Shown: positions 10,319 through 22,545, counted from the first letter of the stretch. The stretch: DNA of 64,000 bases from Selaginella moellendorffii (GCF_000143415.4 NW_003314373.1:484342-548341); one strand, 5' to 3'. Translations and numbers: made by a program. The notes: a model not told the origin generated them from the sequence alone.

Positions 10319-11496
10319 TCAATTTAAAATATTATCAGGTTGTTGCGTTGTTGAATGGATTTCAATTGTAGCATAATTATAATCTTTATAAACATATTGA
10401 AATAAATATTTAATACTTTTTATAGTAGCACAAGTTTCAATATTAATATGAGCATTATATTTTTTACAAAGGTATTTATTATAAGGCACTACCCAATGAT
10501 TATCAATATAACACCCATTTTTTAGAAATGTACGGCCATTATTAGGTCTATAATAATCTGAATATCCATCAACACTAAAAGTAGTTTCATAATTAAATTT
10601 TTTTGGATAACCTTTTGAGCAAGTGCCATTTTCCATGCAAAGACTATTAGGGTAAAGACGCTCACATGGACTATATATCATATGAGATGTAATTATTTTA
10701 GAAATTTCAAGTTCATTTTGAGGATCAAACAATTGTGCCGTTATGTATTGGTTAATAGCATAACGGTCTTTAATCTTGTTTTCATGAGATAAAATGTGGA
10801 AGGCCTCTTTTTTGAAATTCAATTACATATATAAAAGCAATACAATTTCCAAAAATATGTTTTTTAGTAATATCATTCAAAAATTCTTTAAGTTTGATAT
10901 AAAATACTCTAGAAACCAAGTCTGGACGATCCTTAGGGCTTTCATTTGGATGTAAGTTCTTAGAAATTTCTGGCCATTTGGGATTACATGTAAAAGTAAT
11001 GAAAAGATCTGGCTTTGAAAAATGAGTAACTATAGCCATTGCATCTTGATAATTTTATTGCATTGCTCTAGGGCCACCCCCAAAACTTGAAGGTAAAATA
11101 ACAATTTTGCTTGGATTTATATTTTCATTAGTAACACGGTTTGCAACATAATCCATAAAACTAGTATACATTTCAACTCGCAATTGTTTCTGATGAGTGC
11201 GATAGTAATTCAAATTATTGCTTTCAACTTTTATATAAGCATCGACAATATATTGTTATGTGAGTTTTCCTACATGTAAAATTTGATCAAAACCAAAGTG
11301 TATTGTGTCTCTTATAGATAAGCGGTATGCATAATATTGGAGTAATGTAATTCGACGTCTGGAATTAAAAATATTTTTGTGCCAACTTCTGTCACCAAAA
11401 GGAAATATTAATGGGTAAACCATTGGATCACAATTATAATCAAGTGTTGAGATACATTTAGAATTGCTTACAGTTGGATATATACAAATTTCATGA
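10319..11496 (-). pseudogene. Helitron Rep (HUH endonuclease) region, frameshifted
   Basis: Minus-strand pieces read through the Helitron-like N domain into Rep: SHEICIYPTVSNSK next to the LTR insertion, PLIFPFGDRSW, YAYRLSIRDT, ILPSSFGGGPRAMQ, then PDLFITFTCNPKWPEI and EFQKRGLPH. The catalytic HUH site should follow as LPHxH. Here a small deletion near 10806 joins LPH directly to the next frame and the second histidine is lost. Stops also occur near 11062 and 11260. This is the part of the gene to the left of the LTR element. Confidence 0.85.
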
Positions 11497-11501
11497 CTAT
11501 G
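11497..11501. repeat. Target site duplication CTATG, left copy
   Basis: CTATG directly before the 5' LTR, matched by CTATG at 20433-20437 directly after the 3' LTR. Removing the element and one CTATG restores an unbroken Helitron reading frame across the join (GKLPHS on one side, HSHEICIYP on the other). Confidence 0.95.
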
Positions 11502-12637
11502 TGTCGCGCATGTGACTTTGGGTATCGAAAATTACCTGTCGACCAGTCCTTACGGACACTCTTACCTTACTGCCACGATGGCAGGAGGTCGGTATTGCTG
11601 GTTCCTTTTATCAGCCCCTCTTGTTCAAGTGTTAGTTTACTGGGCTTAGCACCTGTACTTAACTAGATGGACATAAGGTAGGAACTCCTATGTGTTTCTA
11701 GCTGAGCATACTCGGCCTGGGTCTTAGTTCTCTTTTGCTCTGTCTTGCACTGGCTTGACAAGAACCCTCGTGTATTGAGATTGGTCCCTCAATATTGCCG
11801 GATGATAGCTTACCGTGTCTGCCAAACACCCTCACTATCATGCCCTTTGTGTTAGTCTCAATTCGGTCCCAAATGCTATTTATGGAAAGTGTCCAGATTT
11901 ACTTATTTGGCATATCTACGGAATGTAGAGATTGTCTTGAACACAATTGTGTTCGTCCCGTGTCCAAATTTGCAATCTAAGGACATTCCATATTTAGTAA
12001 GTTTCAAATTTGTCCCAAAGACTAACTCCTGATACTAAGGGAGGCTTGGGGTGAAAGCCCAAAGCGTGTGTTCCTCAAGGGGGGGGGGCTGTAGGGGGTT
12101 CCAAATGTCCAAATGTATAGTAGGGATAGTGGGTAGGTCGGGCATGGCCGACCAACTTGAGGCATAGTCTAGCTCCCGCTTGCGTGCTTGTCCTTGTTCT
12201 GCGTCCGGCTTGGGTCTAAGCCCAAGTTCCATTCCATGCTAGTTGGTGGAATACCCATATCCTCACGTTAGGCCACCGGTATGCCGAAATAGCGCCAGAC
12301 TCCATTTGGCTCCGTTTTGCGTGCTGGTCCTGGCATTGGGATGCTGGTTGCTCCAGGACTGTTCCAAGTCGCTCTGGGCTCCTGTCCCTTCACTCCTTGG
12401 GCTTTATGCTCGGGAGTTGCTCCGTGGTTCGGTTCCGACACTCCTTGGCTCCATGCTTGGGAGTTTGGCACCGTTCTATCGTTCAGTGGCCCAAGGCCCT
12501 GAACCTCGGGTTCCTATGGACACGTGGCATGGACACGTGGTATGTGACATGTGGCATCTGTCACATGGCACAAAGAGGGTTTAGGTTCCGCAAGGTAAAT
12601 CACCATAGGATAAAGGGTCAAAACCACGTGCACTACA
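11502..12637 (+). repeat. 5' LTR (1136 bp) of LTR retrotransposon
   Basis: Begins TGTCGCGCATGTGAC and ends CACTACA, so it has the TG...CA termini. It is nearly identical to 19299-20432, with scattered substitutions and a few small indels (a 20-30 bp region near 12535-12590 differs). That low divergence suggests a fairly recent insertion, younger than the Helitron it interrupts. Confidence 0.95.
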
Positions 12638-12639
12638 TT

Positions 12640-12651
12640 TGGCATTAGAGG
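12640..12651 (+). promoter_or_regulatory. Primer binding site (initiator tRNA-Met type)
   Basis: TGGCATTAGAGG starts two bases after the 5' LTR and matches the usual plant PBS TGGTATCAGAGC at 9 of 12 positions. This fixes the plus orientation of the element. Confidence 0.7.
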
Positions 12652-15025
12652 ATGAGTCTCAACGAGTACTATTCAATGAGATTGGGCAACTAGTCTCGTT
12701 GCATACACAGAGATGAAAACGATGATCCGAGTGGGTACACGTTTGGTGTAAGGGGTTCACATTCGTTCCTTGGGTATGGTTTTGGTTACCTTTTATACCT
12801 AATAATGTGAGCTTGCTCTTGGGCTCATAGGATGGATTTGAGATGCTCCGTTAGCACGAGTTTATGCTTGGGCTCGTGAGTGAGGCACATTAGCAACTCA
12901 AGGTTATACTTTGAGTTGGCAGGATTAATGTTAGCCTATCGGTGGTTCCATGAGTTGTTCCAGTGGTTCTATGAGTTGTTCCATGTACCGTGGGTGAAAG
13001 CAAACCTCCTTGAGTTTGCTATGAATGGCAAATAGGCTAGTCCGTAGCTATTTAGCACGGCACTAATAGATCTTTCCTAGGCATGATTACAAGTGAATCA
13101 ACCAAGATTGTAGGGAAGTCTATTGGTTCAAGTAATCATTGTCGTGCTCTCTCATAAACTTTTCTTGGATTGGACTGAAAGCAGTGCGAAAGCAAGCTTG
13201 AGGTTTAGTCAAAGATGAGACCGAAAAGAGAGTCGTCGGGGACGAAGGATCAAACACGTAAATCATTTTCTTTTTTTGAGGAAATGATTCGTAATGAGGT
13301 GTTAACTCATTGCTCGTGTTCACATTATGCAATCAAGAGTCATTACCTTAATGCATCTTGGAGATGATAATCTTACAAATGGTGAGTTATGGGATGGATA
13401 GCAGTGAAGCGCTATACCATTTTGTCTAGGCTTGCTATTGGAAGATTTGGGTTGCAATGCTCAATTCTTTTCCAGGGAACCTTGCTATTGCTCCTTGAGT
13501 AGCTTGGTGTTGGGTTAAGTTTTGAGTTTGGTCGAAAAGCGAGTAGCATGAGCTTGTCCGTGTTGTGAACAAAAATTGGTGGTGTTCAGTGTTGTAAATC
13601 TCTATTGGTGGAGTGTGGCATTTATGTTGCATTTTGTCGAATTGAGTTGGCACTTGATGCTCACATAAACCTTTGAAGTAATGACATGGGTGTTGCTCAT
13701 GGTGTTGCTTAATTGATGATCAAATCATTGTAATTTTGTATCATATCCATGTGATAATGAGCAATGTGTTTACGAAGTTGCTTGGTTAAATGATGATCAA
13801 CCCCAAAGTGGTTGATGGTGAAGCTAATCTACTTGCACGGAGTAGCATTGTAGTAGCTTTGATTGGATTCTCGATAGTGGTCCATTATGCTAAGCTTAAG
13901 TTGGTTCCTTAGTTCCTTGAGTTTGCCCATTGAGGTGTTGGAAAGGGTTCTAGCATCCATTTGCTATAGCTCATTAGTTGATCCGTTAACACTTGGAATA
14001 GATTGTTGGATAGAGAAGGTGTAAGGTTGAGGCAATGACATTACTAACACTTGTGTTAGTGGAAGTGGCATTGTTATTTTAAGTGATGAGGAAGTTTCCT
14101 TAAAGCTTGATTTTCCATGTCATTTTTCTTATTAGTGTTTTAGTTTCACATTAGATCTTGAAGGTGGTTGAAAAAAAGTGTTGGTGCAATGTGGATATCT
14201 GAAGATGTGGTCTTCGTGATCAAGCATTGGATATTCCATTTGCATTTTTACGGATATCGGTGTTGGATGACAAAAGAATGGGCAAAAAGATGTTCAAGGC
14301 TTAAGCATACTATGGGTCATGAGAATTTATGTTGAGGTGAACCTATGTGAAGTTGTTAGTAGGAGGAAGTTGGTTGAGTTTTGAAAGTTTGTATTCCTAG
14401 ACTAGGAGTCATTCTTTCTCTGGGATGGAAAGATTTTCCACAAATTTTCTTAGACTTTTCCAATGGCTGATTTGTTATCACTTTGCTCGAAAACCATTCC
14501 GTTTTCGAAAGCTAATACAAACTAGTGAAGGGGTTGGAGTTGACTTCGGTTAGCTTAGACCTTAATATGTAGTTTGTATGATGCAGACCGAAAGGGATGC
14601 TAACTTTTGGGGCTAAGGCAATTGAGTTGAATAGAGTCTGGAGTTGGTGTAAAAAAGTGGCCATTGCACTTTTCTAAGAAGGGTGACCCTTGTGCCTTTC
14701 TTTTGTAGCGTTATGCTTGGTGGCAAGTTGCACCTTGCAGTTTGTTAGACTCTATGAGAGTAGTGAGCTCTCATTGATCTTGACTTGGACTTGTGTGAGA
14801 CACAAAATCCCTAGGCCCCAAAGTGGAGCCAGAAGGGCGCCACATGGTAGTGGCCGAAGTGAGAGCCAAATGAGTGTAACGCGTTTGGACCAAAAGCTCC
14901 GACTTGAAAAGTCAAGAGCGGGAGTGGAACTCCCAACGAAGTGCTCGAGGAACAAGCACGAAGCGAGCAAAAGGCGAGGCTCCAAAAAGGGACCCAAAAG
15001 GACCAACACATGACACGTGGGAGTG

Positions 15026-15317
15026 TCCGAGATGGACCCGAGTTGGAGTCCAAAGTGGAGTCCGAGATGGACCCGAGTTGGAGTCCGAAGTGGAGTCTAA
15101 GATGGACCCGAGTTGGAGTCCGAAGTGGAGTCCGAGATGGACCCGAGATGGAGTCCGAGGTGGACCCGAGATGGACCCGAAATGGAGTCCGAGATGGAGT
15201 CCGAGATGGACCCGAGATGGAGTCCGAGATGGAGTCTGAGATGGAGTCCGAGATGGAGTCCGAGATGGAGTCCGAGATGGAGTCTGAAGTCGAGACCGAG
15301 ACCGGGACCGAGACCGG

Positions 15318-15359
<42 letters not shown>

Positions 15360-15463
15360 GATCGGGACCGAGGCCGAGGCCGAGACCGAGCCCGAGCCCG
15401 AGTCCGAGTCCGAATCCGAGTCCGAGTCTGAGTCCGAGTCCGAGTCCGAGTCCAGAGCCTGAG
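15026..15463 (+). repeat. Hexamer-based tandem repeat inside the LTR element
   Basis: About 440 bp built of 6-bp units of the form GAGWCC/GACCGA, grouped into longer units such as gatggacccgagttggagtc at the left and pure hexamers at the right. Because the period is a multiple of three and stop codons are absent from the unit, several frames on both strands stay open: Glu-Ser repeats on the plus strand, Ser-Asp, Arg-Thr or Leu-Gly repeats on the minus strand. I take none of these as a real protein. Confidence 0.9.
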
Positions 15464-18400
15464 AGGGTGAAAGCCCAAAGCGTTCGTCTCCCAGACCCTG
15501 GGGGGTTTGGTGAGCTCCAAAAGTATAGTAGGGGGAGGACTGCAGTGGAGCCAGTTTGGCCAGGAAAGGCCAGTTTGGCCCAGGAAGGCCGGACCCAGTG
15601 TTGGGTGATGAGCTGCCCACTGGGAAGTCCAAGACTAGAGTGAACACGGACCGACAAGCGGGGTAGCTTGGTGAAGTGTTCAAGAACCGGCTCTAGTTCC
15701 CCCGGGAGATCGACTGGCCGATGCTCCCAGTCCAAGTGTGGGTGGCACTACCTACTTGGATACCTGGTGTGGCTCAACGGAACCCGCTCTAAGCCCATGG
15801 CTAGAGCACCCAAGGGCAGAAGGCGAGGAGAGTACCCAGGTGGCTCGCGTAAGGCCACGGTGTTCCGAAATGTTGTCCCAAAGGCCCAGACTGTGGAAAG
15901 GAAGAGGAGCAGTCCTCTGGGGTAGTGACCAAGGACACAGTCATGTGGTGAGGAAGTCCCAGAGGACCGTGGGACTTAGTGGTCGGGCTTGTGGGTCTCG
16001 ATCCAGTGGCAGTGTTGGCAAACACTTCCAGGGGCAGAAAGGGACTTAGTGGGGACTGACAGAGGGATATTGGGGAAGGCTATTCCCCTTGTCGGTGGGC
16101 ATCCTAAGGATGCTAAGGAGTGGATCTGAGATGACCACTCACGGATGGTTTGCCTAGTCTTGGAGAGCCAAGACGGTGATGCAAGTGGTATTGGACTACC
16201 AGTGTGGCAAAGGTGATTGGGCATGGCCTTAGCGTAACGGGCTGCTATGTCGGTGGTACCTTTGAGTGTCGGTCATGGGATCGGACACGTGGAGCACTTG
16301 GACCAAGTGCAAATGTTGAGTGGCATGGATGCTATTCTCGGGGCTAGCAAGTCCCAAGTCCTGGATTGGACTTATGGAGGTTGTGAATGAGACTCCTCCA
16401 AGTGGTCAGAGGTGTGGTTAAGTGACTAAAGTAGAATGGAAAATTTAGTCTCTTACAACTTGGTGGCTCTGCAACTTGGCTGAGGATAGTGATGTCCAAC
16501 TTAGTTGTTTGTAGTTGAGATGTTGGTACCTATACTATAGCTTTGTTTAAGTGGAGGTTGTGTACCGATATGAGTCCATCTCGTAGTCTTCACTTTAGTT
16601 TCGACTAAGTGTTGATTACGCATAGTTAGCCTCTTCAAGGCATGCTCAGAGCCGTTGGCTAAATGTATTGGTGAGCTTATTGTGGTTGAGTTGGATTTGA
16701 GTGGTCATTTGGTTTGTGCTTGTCTATGAACTTTTATCTCATACCGGAGGTAACACGTTTATGTTGGACAAGTGTATGACTCGATGACGTGAGTTTAGTG
16801 TTTGGGTCTCGTGAAAGCAAGTTGAAAAAGTGATGGTTAGTTGCTTTGCAACTAATGATTGCTTGTAGACTTTGTCAAGGACTGTTGACACTTTCTTCGC
16901 TCGATGATAATTTAGCAGTGATAGGCTTGCTTTACCGAATGGTGTTGCGGAGGAACGTGTCGTTAAACTTCCATGGGTATTCCATGTTGGCATGTCGACT
17001 CTACCTCTGTTGATATCATTTGGTTGCGTTTAGTTCATAGTGTTGGATTTCATGGAGTCTTGGACGTGGTGATTCATTCCTTGAGGAAGTGTTATCTGTA
17101 CCTGAGTATTGTTGAGAGATTGGTCTCGGATACTAAGTAAAGTATCTCCGACTTTGGTTAGCTTGGTTGCTAGAAAGTTTTGAGTGGTGATTCACTCTTG
17201 CTTTCTACTAGCTTTGTTCTGTTGTTGATGGCATTGAAGTGATGCCTTATCGTTGACATTATTGAGGTTGAGATTTTAGTGAAATGGGATGTCTCTCCAC
17301 AAGATTGATATCGAGTTTCATTAGTTTTGATGGAAATAGTGTTCATGATTTGGCTATGACTTTGTGTTATTGGCATTCGTGCATTTGCTAGTTAGCAACT
17401 GTCATGATGTTCACATGAACTGAGTGGCAAGTTTGAGTTAGTTGTGTTCTAGATGAGATTGTTTAGTAAGGGTTAAGCTTTGGCTTTTCCTTGAAAAGTG
17501 GTTCAGTCAAGGACTATGCTAACTCTACAAGTGGAAGAGTTAGTGATTGATATTGGAATATTTGAATCCTTATGGGATTTTAGTTGAAATATATTGATCA
17601 TTGATAATTCTTCTTGTGTTTGTTATGAAGTGAGTTACGTCTTGCTATAGATGGATTCATGGAGGATCGTTTGGTGATCACTTGTTGAGCATAGCTTCGT
17701 TGTGCTTAGCTTTTGGATTGATGCAGATATGCTCTTCATTAGCTTTGGCATTATGAAGTTTAGCTTATGGATGTGTTGAGGAAGATATTGTGGATTGCAC
17801 TATGATTTCTTCAATAACATTGAAGTTAGTTCATGCAAAACTTGTGATCATTATTAGGCAAGACTTGGCTATAAGTTTCTTCGAGCTTTTGGTTCCTTGA
17901 GGTTTTATGCTTGTGGTCCATTTGTTAGAAGTTGTTGGGGAAAGCATTTTTGTCTCATTAGCTTCGATGTTGAAGTTGGCTTTTGCATTTAGCAATCATT
18001 GGTTATAATTGACTATCATTTAGAATAGTTCATTGTCATTGTCAAAGGTTTTACTTGATTATTATTGGTATAGAATGATTTACCGTTCTTCGGGATGGTA
18101 AATTGTTTCTTCGACAATGATAATGCATCTCCTTATTGATAAAATGATTGATGATCTTTCATGGTGGTTATTTGTTCTCTTTGATGGCTTATGGCTTTTC
18201 GCAATATCACATGTTCTTTGTGATTTGCTCTGGATTGGTCTTTTGGGTTTGAGACATCAGTAGGATATTACTAACACTTGCTTAGGCAACTTGAGTTCCT
18301 TTGTATTGTTGGCTGGGATCTATTCAGATTGGCTTTTGTGATAGTTGGCAGGAATGAATGTTGTTGGTCTTACCACATTTATTCTCTTCTGTTGATTGTT

Positions 18401-19286
18401 GCTCGAGTTAGTTTTGATAGATTTGGATGTTATTTCCTTTGGGTGATACATTCGCGAGCATTGTGCTTGTTAGTCAATGATACTTTGTGTTCTTTGAGTT
18501 CTCTCTAGTAAGTTGTTAACTTACTGTCTACTATCTTCGGTAGTTAAGTTTCATCATTGAGTTTCCTTGATGATATACTAGCTATGGATGGTCATTCCTG
18601 TGTTTGCCAAATTATGATGATCTTGGTGGTTCCTGCACTATTATACTGATTTATCAAATGATAACTTTCTTGGAATACTTTTGTGTTCTAATCTAAGATA
18701 TATTCACTGATAGTTAAGTCTCTAAGATATCATTGTTTATGACTTTGATATTGTCCATCTATTGATCTTTGAGTTTGGGCCAATATAGGCAGACTGGCTT
18801 CGGCACTTCGTGTGCATGGTGAAATCTCTAGTCATGGGGTAGCTACTATCGACTGGTCACATAACCCGCCTCTCTGTCGATGTTCCTTATTCCGTTAAAA
18901 GGGCGTGACCGTGTAAACAACTCTAACTGCCTGTTTACAGTAGTCTATCTAAACCTTACCGACGGGTTTGGTTTCTTTGCTCATGAGGGTTGGGGCCTCT
19001 GGCTTCTCTCTCTATGTCTCTGCGGGCAGGGCATATCACACTTTTGTAAGCTGGGTGACTCCCAGAGCACCAAGGGTGGCTGACTCCGTTAGTCATTTCT
19101 TTGTCGGCGACGGCCGGAAGGTGTCTGAGTTGGTAGCGCATCCGCGTTAGACAAAGAGGTTACCCCTAACTCATTTAAGTTGGTGCATTTCTCACATAGT
19201 GTGAGTACTGTGAACTTTTTCTTGAGTTGTTTCCTTGGCGGTATTCTAGAGTTGAGTATGCATCGACGAGGACGTCGATCTTCCCT

Positions 19287-19298
19287 AGGGGGGGAGAG
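19287..19298 (+). promoter_or_regulatory. Polypurine tract before the 3' LTR
   Basis: An unbroken purine run (agggggggagag) directly before the TG of the 3' LTR, the expected plus-strand priming site of an LTR retrotransposon. Confidence 0.8.
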
Positions 19299-20432
19299 TG
19301 TCACGCATGTGACTTCGGGTATCGAAAATTACTTGTCAACCAGTCCTTGCAGACACTTTTACCTTACTGCCACGATGGCAGGAGGTCGGTATTGCTGGTT
19401 CCTTTTATCAGCCCCTCTTGTTCAAGTGTTAGTTTACTGGGCTTAGCACCTGTACTTAGCCAGATGGACATAAGGTAGGAACTCCTATGTGTTTCTAGCT
19501 GAGCATACTCGGCCTAGCTCTTAGTTCTCTTTTGCTCTGTCTTGCACTGGCTTGACAAGAACCCTCGCGTATTGAGATTGGTCCCTCAATATCGCCGGAT
19601 GATAGCTTACCATGTTTGCCAAACACCCTCGCTATCATGCCCTTTGTGTTAATCTCAATTCAGTCCCAAATGCTATTTATGGAAAGTGTCCAGATTTGCT
19701 CATTTGGCATATCTACGGAATGTAGAGATTGTCCTGAACACAATGGTGTTCGTCCCGTGTCCAAATTTGCAATCTAAGGACATTCCATATTTAGTAAGTT
19801 TCAAATTTGTCCCAAAGACTAACTCCTGATACTAAGGGAGGCTTGGGGTGAAAGCCCAAAACTTGTGTTCCTCAAGGGGAGGGGGGGGATGTGGGGGGTT
19901 CCAAATGTATAGTAGGGATAGTGGGTAGGTCGGGTATGGCCGACCAACCTAAGGCATAGTCTAGCTCCCGCTTGCGTGCCTATCCTTGTTCTGCGTCCGG
20001 CTTGGGTCTAAGCCCAAGTTCCATTCCATGCTAGTTGGTGGAGTACCCATATCCTCACGTTAGGCCACCGGTATGCCGAAATAGCGCCAGACTCCATTTG
20101 GCTCCGTTTTGCGTGCTGGTCCTGGCATTGGGATGCTGGTTGCTCCAAGACTGTTCCAAGTCGCTCCGGGCTCCTGTCCCTTCGCTCCTTGGGCTTTATG
20201 CTCGGGAGTTGCTCCGTGGTTTGGTTCCGACACTCCTTGGCTCCATGCTTGGGAGTTTGGCACCGTTCTATCATTCAGTGGCCCAAGGCCCTGAACCTCG
20301 GGTTCCTATGGACACGTGGCATGTGACACGTGGCATCTGTCACGTGGCACAAAGAGGGTTTAGGTTCCGCTTCGTGGTGTTATCCTATGGTAAATCACCA
20401 TAGGATAAAGGGTCAAAACCACATGCGCTACA
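19299..20432 (+). repeat. 3' LTR (1134 bp)
   Basis: Starts TGTCACGCATGTGAC and ends GCGCTACA, followed at once by the CTATG duplication. It aligns to the 5' LTR along its whole length. Confidence 0.95.
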
Positions 20433-20437
20433 CTATG

Positions 20438-20866
20438 TGGCAGTTTTCCATCATCACTAACAAACACAACAGCAACATCATTTGTCTCTGGAGCATTATA
20501 GTGTCGTGGATCAGTTTCTTTAGTTTTTAATAACATATAAATACCACGTATAGGATAACCTGAAAGTGTAGCAGAACAAATTTTTTCTTGTTCCATTTTA
20601 TACATCATTTTGAAAGCTTGAGCATATGGGTTAACATGACGAAGGAGAGCATCACAATGTTTAAATAAGTTTATCTCACAGCTTGAATTAAAAGGGTTTT
20701 GCTTTCTGATATTTGTAGCTTCTAGAGTATCAAGCATATAAAGTTGTCCATAAGTTCGATATTGACCTTCAGAAGGATGTGCTGAAACAATATTATGATA
20801 TATTTGACCATGGATTTTAAAGCAATAAGGACCATGACCTTTTACAATATCAATATTAGAAGACAT
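20438..20866 (-). pseudogene. Helitron N-terminal domain, part to the right of the LTR element
   Basis: Minus-strand frame with the Helitron-like N motifs: GHGPYCFKIHGQIYHN, then YGQLYMLDTLEA, NPYAQAFKMMY and DVAVVFVSDDGKLPHS, which runs straight into the CTATG target site. Across the LTR element it continues in frame with the block ending at 11496. Upstream (20870-21440) more AT-rich minus-strand coding-like sequence remains but is broken. Confidence 0.85.
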
Positions 20867-21530
20867 AGATACAAAAGCAAGAGCACTATTGTAGTGTTTA
20901 ATATTTGTTTTAAAATTAGAGTTCTTATTTTGCTTGTAAAGTGAAAGTAAATCAAATGGTAAAGGTGAAATTGGAGGTAATATAACTTGGTTATTCTAGC
21001 AACACATTGAAGAGTTTTCATCTTTAAAATACAATGCATTAGAAAAAAGTACAAACAAATGTTAAACTACCAATATTGTTAAAGTCATTATAAATGCTAT
21101 GGCTTGCTAGTGTGGTATTCATAGGTGGGTGTGGTGGATTTAATATTGCTTGATATATGTAATTGTCATAATTACATAGGTTCCAGATGCTTCTGAGTGT
21201 CCAACTGATTGCTATATATAATCATTATCATGATTAATATTTTGGTGTATAGAATCATTATCATGATTATTTTGAACAACTATAGTATGTGTATCATAAT
21301 CAATCATAGTTTCAGAGGCATCTAAATCTCCATTAGATTGTTTACTATGTCGTATGGTTCTCAAAAGATGGTGGAGGCAAGGCATTTTCAGTCACTTTGA
21401 TTATATTTTTGATTATATATATATTTTTTTAATTGAGTTTGTATAAAAGTTTATGCAGAATAGAAATGCAGACTACAGTTGGATATATATAAATTTCACA
21501 ACTATGTAATGATCTGAAAGGAAAATATTA

Positions 21531-22545
21531 GACTTTTGCGAAGCACACTCAAGAACAACAAAATAACTCCAATATTGTGTTTACCAATCTCTACCTCATA
21601 ACCCACAGCTTTGCAATTTTGAGCTGCAGCCACAAGTGCTGCTCCTATGCCAGCATCAGGTTACCTGGCACAGCATCCCAGCACAGCATCGTTGAGACCG
21701 GCCCTCAAACTCTTGGAAACTGGAACTAAATTTTAGATTCGACAGAAGCAGTATCGGACAGAAAAAAAATCTCATCATAGAATACAAAGATATTCAAACT
21801 TACAACTTACCTCGATCTAAAAACGAAGCTAAACCAGGTGATGCTTGCGGTGGCACTTGCTACTTCTCCTTCTCTTTCAAGGAAAAGGATTTCCAAAACT
21901 TTAGGAGCAGTGCTAGCTGGCGCAGCCACTCAACAGCCCTACGTCAACTTGAAACACCTGGTTCCTACAAACGGAGTTGATCCCGAGCATGTGCTGAAAT
22001 AAAAATCCCTCACAGGCCCAGCAGCAAGGATTCCTCGAGAGAATCCAGGGATGAAGAGGGAGTGTCCTTGATAATTGCTTTCCTGTAGGCCAAAGAGCTC
22101 ATGAGGTAGTGGCGAATAAGGATCAAAGCTTTGCTGACTTGGAAATGAGCCAATTTGCCTCTCACAGTCCTGAGTTGATCCTGAGAAGAGCCTGGATTGT
22201 GTGCCCGACTACCATTCTACTCGCCCCTGCTACTTACCAGGCACAGGCTCTCACGAAAAATGCCCACACAACCGTGTCTGACCAGAGCAGCCATGGAGCC
22301 CTAGGAGTGCATGGCATAACACTTGTCACCATGCCCTCTTCCCTTCCCGGCCACACGTGCATCCCGCCCATTGGCCACCACAACATTGAGCCGATATTCC
22401 CGCTAACCATGGCCACCGGCCCTGGCCCGAGCCTGGGCTGGCCTCCCCTTGCCGAGAACCATGGCTTCCGAGGCTGCCCCGGGCCTGGGATTGGACGGCT
22501 GCAGGGGTGTGGGTTCTTCGTTCTTATTGTAAGATATAGTTTTTG
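21531..22545. other. Unassigned stretch between Helitron and second PPO block
   Basis: About 1 kb with no recognised gene. The left part (21540-22100) is mixed. The right part (about 22170-22510) is clearly more GC-rich, with an open plus-strand frame of 145 residues (22109-22546) rich in Pro, Gly and His that matches no family I know. The right end joins the usual block leader (ttgtaagata...gatgaaaag). It could be captured cargo at the Helitron 5' end or an independent insertion. Confidence 0.4.

Larger units (their letters stand above)
11497..20437 (+). mobile_element. LTR retrotransposon without gag-pol, nested in the Helitron
   Basis: Complete element of 8931 bp (11502-20432) with paired LTRs, a CTATG duplication, an initiator-Met-type primer site after the 5' LTR and a purine tract before the 3' LTR. 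The 6.66-kb interior (12638-19298) shows no gag, protease, reverse transcriptase, RNase H or integrase motif in any frame; its only long frames are in a hexamer repeat near 15030-15460. That fits a large non-autonomous (LARD-type) element moved by a partner. Orientation is set by primer site and purine tract. A relic solo LTR of the same family lies at 47339-48386. Confidence 0.9.
8086..21530 (-). mobile_element. Helitron (minus orientation), split by an LTR element
   Basis: A rolling-circle transposon whose Rep/helicase gene reads on the minus strand, from about 20866 down to 8127, with 8.9 kb of LTR element inserted within it. The left (3') end carries the expected short hairpin: CCCAGCA at 8095-8101 pairs with TGCTGGG at 8104-8110, about 10 bases from the likely terminus near 8085. 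That terminus abuts sequence (tttttcttatctagacat) also found as ordinary flank at 1301-1318. The terminal bases are not a clean CTRR. The right (5') end is not defined; I place it loosely near 21530, where AT-rich DNA ends. Frameshifts and stops are frequent, so it is not autonomous. Confidence 0.75.

Noticed and set aside
14811-15735. Overlapping frames of 173-290 codons on both strands with Ser-Asp, Glu-Ser, Arg and Leu-Gly repeats
   Set aside because: All arise from the hexamer array at 15026-15463; stop-free repeat units keep the frames open by chance.
19117-19165. tRNA-like stretch (gagttggtagcgcatccgcgtta)
   Set aside because: Only a D-arm-like piece; no matching acceptor stem, anticodon arm or TTC arm could be paired.
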